Below, one piece after another: positions 17,199-24,852 of a stretch of 33,161 bases of DNA (the stretch's first letter is position 1; each line of letters begins with the position of its first letter). Made by a program: the position numbers and the translations under genes. Source of the stretch: an uncultured Aquimarina sp. Its GTDB lineage: Bacteria > Bacteroidota > Bacteroidia > Flavobacteriales > Flavobacteriaceae. Below the pieces are notes generated by a model. The model saw nothing but the letters and a program-made list of their open reading frames with translations, made no database searches and was not told where the DNA came from. Location: NCBI GenBank assembly GCA_947492105.1, contig CANLMN010000039.1, positions 1 through 33,161 on the forward strand, given 5' to 3'.

Positions 17199-18731
17199 AT
17201 GACTCTCAGACTCCTACTTGGTGATCAATTAAACAGTAACCACTCTTGGTATCAAGAACAGCGTGATGATGTACTCTATTTTATGGCAGAAATGCGTCAA
17301 GAAACAGATTACGTAAAGCATCATATCCAAAAAGTTGTTGCTTTTTTCCGGAGCATGCGTTCTTTTTCTGATGCGCTCCAGGCAAAAGGTCATACCGTTA
17401 TCTATTACCAATTAGACGACCCTATAAACCAACAAAACTTAAGCAAAAACCTGAGTACACTTATTGCACAAAAAGAAATCAAAAAATTTGAATACCAACT
17501 ACCTGACGAGCATCGATTAGACACTCAACTCAAAGATTTTTGCTCGCAAATTTCCATAAAAACAGCTTTTTATGATACTGAACATTTTTTCACTTCACGA
17601 AATGAAGTAAAAAACTTCTTTAGCAGCAAAAAACAATTTATCATGGAGTATTTCTATCGTGATATGCGGAAAAAACACGATATCATGATGCTTACCCAAA
17701 AAGATCCTGAGGGAGGTCAATGGAATTTTGATCAAAACAACCGCAAAAAATGGACAGGAAGCCCTAAAATACCTTTGGCCTATCAAAACCACACTACGGT
17801 CACCGATATCGTGTCACTTCTCAACAAAGAAGGCGTAGAAACTATTGGCACCATCGACACAAATCAATTCAATTGGCCCACTTCGCGAACTACCGCCATA
17901 GAAACCCTTCAGTATTTTTGCGAACACCTTTTGATTCATTTTGGGGATTATCAAGATGCAATGCATAGCAAACAACAGTACCTTTTTCATAGTAGGTTGT
18001 CCTTTGCCATGAATAGCAAAATGCTACACCCTCGAGAAGTCATACAGTCTGTAATCCATTACTGGCGAGAACATGAACAAGAAATCCATATATCACAAGT
18101 AGAAGGCTTTGTCCGGCAAATACTTGGATGGCGAGAATATATGCGTGGATTATATTGGGCAAAGATGCCAGAGTACAAAACCCTTAACAAACTGAACAAC
18201 ACCAATAAACTCCCTGATTTTTATTGGACAGGTAACACCAAGATGAATTGTATGCATCATGCGATTACTCAAAGCTTAGAAACATCTTATGCCCACCACA
18301 TACAACGGCTTATGATTACAGGAAACTACGCCTTGCTTACACAAACAGATCCTAACGATGTCGATCAATGGTACCTAGGCATCTATATTGATGCTATAGA
18401 ATGGGTAGAGCTCCCGAATACAAGAGGGATGAGTCAATTTGCGGATGGTGGTCTTGTTGCCACCAAACCTTATGTTTCTAGCGGAAGCTATATCAACAAA
18501 ATGAGTAATTACTGCAAGAGCTGTCATTACAAAGTGAGTAAGAAATCAGAAGATGACGCCTGTCCATTCAATGCGCTGTATTGGAATTTTATAGACGAAA
18601 AACAGGATTTTTTCAAGAATAATCATCGCATGAGCATGATGCTAAACATGCTTCATAAGATGGACAAAGATAAACTAACTGCATTAAAAATTCGCGCACA
18701 CCATATTACCCAAAACCCAAACTCATATTAA
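17199..18731 (+). CDS. Iron-sulfur photolyase / prokaryotic cryptochrome (PhrB/CryB type)
   Basis: Protein of 510 aa of the FeS-BCP (CryPro) branch, whose studied members, such as Agrobacterium PhrB, repair (6-4) photoproducts. The four [4Fe-4S] ligands are all visible: Cys351 (KMNCMHHA), Cys439 and Cys442 (NYCKSCHY) and Cys455 (DACPFN). The spacing is the same as the four Cys of PhrB. The N-terminal LRLLLGDQLN and the QILGWREYMRGLYW and IEWVELPNTRGMSQFADGG blocks are standard. The ATG at 17199 is preferred; the earlier in-frame ATG at 17127 lies inside the DASH gene and adds 24 residues unlike the family. The stop overlaps the next start by one base (TAATG). Confidence 0.93.
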   Translation: MTLRLLLGDQLNSNHSWYQEQRDDVLYFMAEMRQETDYVKHHIQKVVAFFRSMRSFSDALQAKGHTVIYYQLDDPINQQNLSKNLSTLIAQKEIKKFEYQLPDEHRLDTQLKDFCSQISIKTAFYDTEHFFTSRNEVKNFFSSKKQFIMEYFYRDMRKKHDIMMLTQKDPEGGQWNFDQNNRKKWTGSPKIPLAYQNHTTVTDIVSLLNKEGVETIGTIDTNQFNWPTSRTTAIETLQYFCEHLLIHFGDYQDAMHSKQQYLFHSRLSFAMNSKMLHPREVIQSVIHYWREHEQEIHISQVEGFVRQILGWREYMRGLYWAKMPEYKTLNKLNNTNKLPDFYWTGNTKMNCMHHAITQSLETSYAHHIQRLMITGNYALLTQTDPNDVDQWYLGIYIDAIEWVELPNTRGMSQFADGGLVATKPYVSSGSYINKMSNYCKSCHYKVSKKSEDDACPFNALYWNFIDEKQDFFKNNHRMSMMLNMLHKMDKDKLTALKIRAHHITQNPNSY

Positions 18732-20215
18732 TGGACAAAGAAAAAGAGCATATCAATATAGTTTGGTTCAAACGTGATCTACGCCTGCAAGACAATGAGG
18801 CAATGCACAATGCATTAGCCGCAGATACACCTGTACTACTTTTATATGTTTTTGAACAATCACTACTACACGATCCACATTATAGCGAACGTCATTGGAA
18901 TTTTATCAAACAATCCTTACAAGACCTGAATAATCAGTTAGCCGTTCATGACACAAGGATACTCATCGTAAACTCTGAGATATCCCATGCAATTAGCACG
19001 CTACAACAATTTTGGAAAATAAACACCGTATTCTCCCATCAAGAAACCGGAATAAAAATCACCTATGATCGTGACAAGCATTTTGTCCGATTCTGCAAAA
19101 ACAATATGATCAATTGGGTAGAAAACATCAATAATGGAGTTTTTAGAGGTCTACAAAACAGATCAACTTGGCAAAAAGATTGCGAACACTATATGCAACA
19201 AGCTCCTTTTGAATTTTTACCCAAACCACATGCTTTTTTATCCTCTGAAACCATTACAAAAATTGAGGCAGTTTTTGACATTCCATTACTAAAAACTCCC
19301 AAAACCAAAAATTTTCAACCAGGAGGTACCACTAATGGACTCAAGTACCTACACTCTTTTTTTGAAGGACGTTACAAAAACTACAATTCGCATATATCTA
19401 AGCCTGCTTTGGCCAAGAAGGGTTGTAGTCGATTGTCTCCCTATGTGGCCTGGGGAAATCTGTCTATACGCCAAATATTTCAGTACGCAATGGGTATCAG
19501 AGTCACTTCCTCTTACAAAAAACAAATTGATGCCTTTGCCTCTAGACTACGATGGCAAGTACATTTTATTCAAAAGTTTGAGATGGAAGAGCTCATGGAA
19601 TTCGAAAGTATTAATGCTGGCTATCATCAACTCAAAAAAAAAATATCCCAAAACTATCAACAGGCATGGTTTAATGGCAAAACAGGATACCCACTGATCG
19701 ATGCATGCATGCGATGCTTACAAGAAACTGGTTATCTCAACTTCAGGATGAGAGCTCTTGTCGTTTCCTTTTTTACGCATAACCTATGGCAACCTTGGCA
19801 AGCAGCTACCAAACATCTGTCGCGTTGTTTTTTGGATTTTGAACCCGGCATTCACTATCCTCAATTACAAATGCAAGCTGGAGAAACCGGCATCAACATG
19901 CTCCGTATCTATAACCCTATAAAAAACAGCAGGGAACATGATCCCGAAGGTGTTTTTATCAAAAAATGGATTCCCGAATTACAGCATATACCTACGGCTT
20001 TTGTTCATGAACCACACAAAATGCCTCCTATGGAACAACAGTTCAACAATTTTGTACCTGGCAAAACCTATCCATTACCCATTGTTGATATGAATAGTAC
20101 TAGAAAACGGGCTAGTGACACCTTATGGGAATTAAAACAAAATCCCTTGGTAAAAAAAGAACGTTTTAGAATTCTAAAAAAACATACACATCCCAATCCT
20201 AAGAAAAAAACTTAA
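18731..20215 (+). CDS. Photolyase/cryptochrome family protein with divergent FAD pocket
   Basis: Third superfamily member, 494 aa. INIVWFKRDLRLQDNEAM (about 8-25) begins the Rossmann domain. SRLSPYVAWGNLSIRQ (about 233-248), RLRWQVHFIQKFE, GKTGYPLIDACMRCLQETGYLNFRMRA (two segments, about 316-342) and RIYNPIKNSREHDPEG (about 392-407) belong to the FAD domain of class I-like enzymes. Where class I photolyases have NNGGWQW, carrying the FAD-N5 Asn and the proximal Trp, this protein has HYPQLQMQAGETG (375-387). It is therefore from a distinct clade, whose activity (CPD repair or signalling) cannot be told from sequence. The C-terminus is a Lys-rich tail. It overlaps the preceding gene by one base, and DUF2805 starts 13 bases after its stop. 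Confidence 0.88.
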   Translation: MDKEKEHINIVWFKRDLRLQDNEAMHNALAADTPVLLLYVFEQSLLHDPHYSERHWNFIKQSLQDLNNQLAVHDTRILIVNSEISHAISTLQQFWKINTVFSHQETGIKITYDRDKHFVRFCKNNMINWVENINNGVFRGLQNRSTWQKDCEHYMQQAPFEFLPKPHAFLSSETITKIEAVFDIPLLKTPKTKNFQPGGTTNGLKYLHSFFEGRYKNYNSHISKPALAKKGCSRLSPYVAWGNLSIRQIFQYAMGIRVTSSYKKQIDAFASRLRWQVHFIQKFEMEELMEFESINAGYHQLKKKISQNYQQAWFNGKTGYPLIDACMRCLQETGYLNFRMRALVVSFFTHNLWQPWQAATKHLSRCFLDFEPGIHYPQLQMQAGETGINMLRIYNPIKNSREHDPEGVFIKKWIPELQHIPTAFVHEPHKMPPMEQQFNNFVPGKTYPLPIVDMNSTRKRASDTLWELKQNPLVKKERFRILKKHTHPNPKKKT

Positions 20216-20228
20216 ACCTAAAAAAAAG

Positions 20229-20510
20229 ATGAAAAAAGAATTAACCCCACGTGCGATTGACCGTATTATTGAGATGGCTTGGGAAGATCGAACCCCATTT
20301 GATGCAATTACCTTACAATTTGGTCTCAAAGAGCAAGATGTTATCTCTTTGATGCGAAAAGAGATGAAACCTTCGAGTTTCCGCATGTGGAGAAAACGTG
20401 TACAAGGCCGAAAGACAAAACATGCAAAAAAACGCAATTTTGAAGATGATGGACGTTTTAAATGTTCGAGACAACGTCATATTACCCTCAACAAAATTTC
20501 AAAACGATAA
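20229..20510 (+). CDS. DUF2805 / TIGR03643 family small basic protein
   Basis: A 93-aa protein with the family's N-terminal helix pair LTPRAIDRIIEMAWEDRTPF and LQFGLKEQDVISLMRKEMKPSSFRMWRKRV (shown here in parts: DAITLQFGLKEQDVISLM and KPSSFRMWRKRV). This looks like a helix-turn-helix-type core followed by a very basic tail (about 55-93). The family has no known function and is often found next to cryptochromes and photolyases. The basic tail suggests nucleic-acid binding, which is inference. It is the last gene of the operon, 13 bases after the third photolyase. Confidence 0.85.
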   Translation: MKKELTPRAIDRIIEMAWEDRTPFDAITLQFGLKEQDVISLMRKEMKPSSFRMWRKRVQGRKTKHAKKRNFEDDGRFKCSRQRHITLNKISKR

Positions 20511-20558
20511 AATAAAAAAGCACTTTACCACTGTTCAACTCTTGGATTACACCTTTAA

Positions 20559-20627
20559 AAAAATAATTACAGGCTAATAATTAGCTTCTTTTTTTACTAT
20601 TTTTTTGACTGATAATTATATTTCTAC
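20559..20627. repeat. Short dispersed repeat A, copy 2
   Basis: Resembles 5109-5172 through AAAAATAAT, AATTAGCTTCTTTT and TACTATTTT. It ends next to CTTGGTATA, the inverse of the TATACCAA type of end seen in repeat B. Here it is separated from repeat B by the DUF2452 gene. Confidence 0.4.
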
Positions 20628-20731
20628 TTGGTATAAGATCAGATGATGAATTCTATTTCAAAAATCCGAATATCACCATTATTTTGGTATATTTCTTTGA
20701 AAAAATTTGAGCACCATAACAATTACAGAAC

Positions 20732-21145
20732 ATGAAGAAAGAAGAGAAAAAAATTAAAAAACCTGATGCCGTTGTTTTTGACGAAAAAACACAACAATAC
20801 GACGCCCATCTGAAACCTTATGCCACCAACATCGGCGCTCCTGTAATTACTCCAGTTGACACCACTAGTTGGAAGAACACAAACATCAATCGTGTGAATC
20901 ACCAACTCAACGCTCGCTATAAGGAACTACAAGTGCAATATCAAAATATGATGGAAGAATTTGAGTATAACAAATTGATATATAGCTCAAAATTTAACTT
21001 CGAACCTATAGTAGGGAATACATATCATTTGTATAAAGATAAAAATGAGCAACCATTTCTCTCTGTAATCTCTCCAGAAGAGTGTAATTTTAATCATATT
21101 GGGAGCTTTCGCCTAAAGGCAGACACCATGTGGGAAAAATTATGA
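20732..21145 (+). CDS. DUF2452 domain-containing protein
   Basis: A 137-aa soluble protein widely conserved in Flavobacteriia, recognised by KPDAVVFDEKTQQYDAHLKP, YATNIGAPVITPVDTTSWKN and GNTYHLYKDKN. A predicted coiled/helical middle (about 55-82) is followed by beta strands with HIGSFRLKADTMW near the end. No signal peptide, membrane segment or catalytic motif is visible, and the function is unknown. It has a normal ATG start after an AT-rich spacer and appears monocistronic. Repeat B begins three bases after its stop. Confidence 0.85.
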   Translation: MKKEEKKIKKPDAVVFDEKTQQYDAHLKPYATNIGAPVITPVDTTSWKNTNINRVNHQLNARYKELQVQYQNMMEEFEYNKLIYSSKFNFEPIVGNTYHLYKDKNEQPFLSVISPEECNFNHIGSFRLKADTMWEKL

Positions 21146-21147
21146 TC

Positions 21148-21314
21148 TAATACCAAATTAGCTATATAATGTCGGATATCGACTTGTTCTTTTCCCGTCT
21201 AAATGCCTTGTTTATAGATTCCGAAGTTAAGACTAAGCAATGGAATCACAGTGTTTTTGCATACAAAAAAAGACCGTATCATCAATACAAATTTATATAC
21301 CTATACCGGTATTA
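21148..21314. repeat. Dispersed repeat B with imperfect terminal inverted repeats, copy 2
   Basis: This 167-base copy matches 5171-5354 block by block. The left end TAATACCAAATTAGCTATAT and the inverted right end TAATACCGGTATAGGTATAT share 14 or more positions, including TAATACC at the tip. The interior differs more than the ends and the CTAAATGCCTTGTT block. It begins three bases after the DUF2452 stop, so its inverted ends may also serve as a transcript end. Confidence 0.6.
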
Positions 21315-21450
21315 TAAACTTTTAAACTAAAAAAGACTATTCCTGCCGCTCCATACAGGTCATGGCAAGCCTTGATCAGTATTGGATCACTCCGTTACAA
21401 AACACGTTCGTAAACTCACAATATTAACATCATAAACTCCTGTCCTTTTT

Positions 21451-21479
21451 TTGAGTTTCTATATGGAGTTAGTATCTTG
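21451..21479 (+). promoter_or_regulatory. Candidate promoter of the DUF349 gene
   Basis: TTG (21451-21453), a 19-base spacer and TATCTTG (21473-21479) resemble a Flavobacteriia promoter. The gldJ promoter has the same spacing and the same shortened TAnnTTG form. Confidence 0.4.
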
Positions 21480-21517
21480 TAACCATTGAAATAATAGAAC
21501 TCTTAAAAACATTAGTG

Positions 21518-23545
21518 ATGTCTACATTTGATAATCTACCTCAAGCAGAAAAAAACGAGGAAAAAAACGCTGCATCCAAAACTACTACTCCTGAACAAAC
21601 ACCAGTTATAGTAGATAACAGTGATGTTGGAGCAAATGACATCACGGCAAATAATTTGGACAATCCAAAAGTTACCACGGATTCTACCCCTGAGCTAGAA
21701 ACTACAGAAAATAACACCTTGAATACACCAACTCCTATGAATGAATCGACCTCTTCTAAGGCACAGGAATATATCGATGACGAAGTCGCCAAACATAGTG
21801 AGGACGAGAGTGCTCATCTAGAACATCAAATTGAAAAAAAAGATTATCATGCGATGAGCCAAGAAGCTTTGGTCAAGGAACTGAAGCTTTTGGTAAAAAA
21901 CGAAAAAATTCAGGCCATAAAAGAGCATGTAGAAGAGCTCAAAACAGAATTCAACAATAAATTTGGAGAAGAATTAGAACTCAAAAAAGAAGAGTTCCTG
22001 ACTAATGGAGGCAATATTATTGATTTTTATTATTCTACACCTTTAAAAAAAGAATTCAATTCGACCTATTTTGACTATAAAGAAAAGCGAAATGGCTATT
22101 ATCAAAATCTCAAAAAAGACCTTCAGGCAAATCTACAAAAACGTTTAGACCTTATTGAAGAACTCAAAGGACTCCTCAGTCTGGATGAAAACATCAACAC
22201 TACTTATAATCATTTTAAAGACATTAGAGAACGGTGGAGAAATGCAGGAGCCATACCACGTGATAGATATAATACTATCTGGAACACATTCCATCATCAC
22301 GTAGAAAACTTTTATGACTTTTTGCATCTCAACAGAGATTTTAGAGATTTGGACTTCAAACATAATCTAGAACAAAAGCTCAAAATCATTGATCGGGCTA
22401 CAGAGCTTGCACAAGAAACTGATGTAAATCGCTCCTTTAGAGAATTACAGTTGCTTCACAAAATGTGGAAAGAAGATCTGGGACCAGTTGATAAAGAATA
22501 TCGTGAAGTTATCTGGGACAAGTTTAGTGAATTAACCAAAACAATTCATGAAAACAGACAATTACACTTCAAAGAGCAAGACAAGATCTATGAACAGAAT
22601 TTGACGACTAAGAATCAAATCATCTCGGATATTCAAGCAATAGCTAATAAACCCGCAACCAATCATAGTGGATGGCAACAAAAAATTCAAGAAATTGAGA
22701 AATTACGAGAAGCCTTTTTTAAAGCAGGAAAAGTACCGGCAAAAGTAAATGAAGAAACTTGGAAACTTTTTAAAGATGCTGTAAAAGACTTTAATCGCCA
22801 AAAGAACAATTACTATAAGTCACAAAAAAAAGAACAATTAGACAATCTTCACAAAAAGCAAGAACTCATAAAAGTAGCTGAAGCGCATAAAGATGATGAA
22901 GACTTTGATGCTACAACTCCAATTTTCAAAAAAATACAAGCCGATTGGAAACGTATTGGACACGTTCCGCACCGTGATAGCGATAAGGTTTGGAAACAAT
23001 TCAAAACTGCCTGTAATCATTACTTCGACAGAATTCATGAAGTTCGCAAAGAAGCAAACAAAGAACTCCTTGTTAATTACGAAAACAAGGTAGCACAGTT
23101 GGAAAAAACCAAGGCTATAGAATTATCCGGAGATACGAAGTTAGACTTGGAAACAATCAAATCACATATTGCTACATGGAAAACATTAGGTCGTATTCCT
23201 TATGACAAAAAAGCTATTGAAAATGAGTTCAACAAACTATTAGATGATCTTTTTGGAAAACTTGACATGAGTCGTACAGAAACAGAAATGATCAAATACG
23301 AAAACAAACTCAATGCGCTCGTAAACAAAGAAGATGATCGGGCCTTGCAAAACGAACAGATATTTATACGCAAAAAGATAGACGAAACCAGTAGTGAGAT
23401 TAGACAATTAGAAAACAACCTTCAGTTTTTCAAAAATGTTGATCAAAATAATCCACTCGTTAAGGAAGTATACAAGAATATCGCAAAACATAATGACGCC
23501 CTAAAACTCTGGAAAATAAAATTACAAAAACTTAAAAAATTGTAG
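21518..23545 (+). CDS. DUF349 repeat protein
   Basis: Large, charged helical protein of 675 aa. Residues 1-105 are acidic, Thr/Asn/Glu-rich and probably disordered. After that come five DUF349-type repeats, each with a W-x-x-x-G-x-(I/V)-P type core. The centres are WRNAGAIP (about 241), MWKEDLGPV (about 317), FFKAGKVP (about 401), DWKRIGHVP (about 477) and TWKTLGRIP (about 554). A coiled coil follows (about 575-676). The family is typical of Bacteroidota and some other bacteria and has no settled function. I prefer the ATG at 21518 over the GTG three bases before it. It ends 75 bases from porV, with which it shares a two-way terminator. Confidence 0.88.
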   Translation: MSTFDNLPQAEKNEEKNAASKTTTPEQTPVIVDNSDVGANDITANNLDNPKVTTDSTPELETTENNTLNTPTPMNESTSSKAQEYIDDEVAKHSEDESAHLEHQIEKKDYHAMSQEALVKELKLLVKNEKIQAIKEHVEELKTEFNNKFGEELELKKEEFLTNGGNIIDFYYSTPLKKEFNSTYFDYKEKRNGYYQNLKKDLQANLQKRLDLIEELKGLLSLDENINTTYNHFKDIRERWRNAGAIPRDRYNTIWNTFHHHVENFYDFLHLNRDFRDLDFKHNLEQKLKIIDRATELAQETDVNRSFRELQLLHKMWKEDLGPVDKEYREVIWDKFSELTKTIHENRQLHFKEQDKIYEQNLTTKNQIISDIQAIANKPATNHSGWQQKIQEIEKLREAFFKAGKVPAKVNEETWKLFKDAVKDFNRQKNNYYKSQKKEQLDNLHKKQELIKVAEAHKDDEDFDATTPIFKKIQADWKRIGHVPHRDSDKVWKQFKTACNHYFDRIHEVRKEANKELLVNYENKVAQLEKTKAIELSGDTKLDLETIKSHIATWKTLGRIPYDKKAIENEFNKLLDDLFGKLDMSRTETEMIKYENKLNALVNKEDDRALQNEQIFIRKKIDETSSEIRQLENNLQFFKNVDQNNPLVKEVYKNIAKHNDALKLWKIKLQKLKKL

Positions 23546-23561
23546 GGAAATTAAAAAATTG

Positions 23562-23607
23562 GAACTAAAAAAAACCTGAATCTTTCGATTCAGGTTTTTT
23601 TTAGTTC
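23562..23607. terminator. Bidirectional Rho-independent terminator
   Basis: A perfect 21-bp stem (23562-23582 with 23587-23607) and a TTTC loop lie between the convergent DUF349 and porV genes. Eight A on one arm and eight T on the other provide a T tract on either strand, so it should end both transcripts. Confidence 0.9.
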
Positions 23608-23619
23608 TTTATGTTTTTT

Positions 23620-24816
23620 CTAGTACTCTTGATAATCATCACCAAAGTTGAATGATAAACCAAAACGAAGTGTGTTTTCTAATGGACTACGTACTTTTGA
23701 TGTAGAGAACAAATATGAGATATCAATATTGACTATTGTATATTTGAATCCTGCTCCAAGCGTTAAAAACTTACGAGCTCCTTTTTCTTCACTTTCATTA
23801 AAGTATCCTGCACGAAGCGAAAAGGCATCTTGGTACACATACTCTGCTCCCAAAGACCATGTAAACTCTTTGATCTCCTCTCCAAAACCATCAGGCGCAT
23901 CACCAAAAGACTTGAATATCCCTGCAAAAGCACCAATATCATTGTATTGGTTTTGTGCACTTACACGCTCTTCATCAGTAATTGCACCATCACCATTACC
24001 TCCATTATCTGTAGAATCCGGATCCAAAGGCGTAGGTACTAAAAGTTTACTCAATTCTAAAGATGTAGAAATCTTATTATATTCATCCAAGATAAAATCA
24101 AATCCTCCACCCAGACGCATATTAGTAGGGATAAAGTTTTCTTGACCTACATCATCATACTTAATTTTCCCTCCTATATTAGAAAAGTTAAATCCTCCTC
24201 TCCAACGTCCATCAAAATTACCCATAGGCTTTTGCTCACTTTGGTAGTATCCAGAAATATCTACTCCAAAACTCCCAGCAGAAGATGCATCTACATCGTC
24301 TACTGCTATTCTCAAATCAGAACGTAAGTACCTTCCTGCTACCGACATAGAAAAATTCTCACTTAACTTCAACGCATATGACACATCAAAAGTAAACTCA
24401 TTTGGTTGCTGAATTAAAGGCTCTTGATCCGCTGTTTCTCTAAACTCTATTTCCCCTAGACTAAAGTATCTAAAACTAGCTGCAAGCGCACTACGCTCAT
24501 TAAACTTATTGTAATATGTAAGATTACCTAAGAAAATATCATTGACTAAATTGCTCAAATAAGGTGTAAACGTAACTCCTACTCCTTGTTGTTTTAATGC
24601 AAAAGCATATTTGGACGGGTTCCATTGTTGAGAATAGGCATCTGCTGTTGTTGCTACACCCTGATCCCCCGTACCGGCAGCTCTTGGATCAGCTGCAATC
24701 GCAAGAAACGGAACTCCTGTAGTGATAACTCTTCTATTTTCCCTATCATCCTGAGCTTGGGCTTTAAATATTGGCGCTGATAACATCGCCACGAAAATAA
24801 AAATGATTTTTTTCAT
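23620..24816 (-). CDS. porV: PorV, type IX secretion outer membrane protein
   Basis: Outer membrane beta-barrel of 398 aa (PorV/LptO, FadL-like) that in the type IX secretion system shuttles cargo from the translocon to the PorU sortase. A signal peptide (about 1-21, ending QAQA) is followed by the family's N-terminal block TGVPFLAIAADPRAAGTGD and QQWNPSKYAF. Alternating strands end in RFGLSFNFGDDYQEY. An Asp/Asn-rich loop at about 265-285 (DPDSTDNGGNGDGAITDEE) looks like a calcium-binding insert. The gene starts 36 bases after porU, the usual order porU-porV in Flavobacteriia. Confidence 0.95.
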   Translation of the reverse strand: MKKIIFIFVAMLSAPIFKAQAQDDRENRRVITTGVPFLAIAADPRAAGTGDQGVATTADAYSQQWNPSKYAFALKQQGVGVTFTPYLSNLVNDIFLGNLTYYNKFNERSALAASFRYFSLGEIEFRETADQEPLIQQPNEFTFDVSYALKLSENFSMSVAGRYLRSDLRIAVDDVDASSAGSFGVDISGYYQSEQKPMGNFDGRWRGGFNFSNIGGKIKYDDVGQENFIPTNMRLGGGFDFILDEYNKISTSLELSKLLVPTPLDPDSTDNGGNGDGAITDEERVSAQNQYNDIGAFAGIFKSFGDAPDGFGEEIKEFTWSLGAEYVYQDAFSLRAGYFNESEEKGARKFLTLGAGFKYTIVNIDISYLFSTSKVRSPLENTLRFGLSFNFGDDYQEY

Positions 24817-24852
24817 ATTTCAAAATTGGTTTGGACTAATATATTTTATTTG

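Noticed and set aside
23648-24145. 165-codon plus-strand frame
   Set aside because: It is a shadow of porV on the opposite strand.
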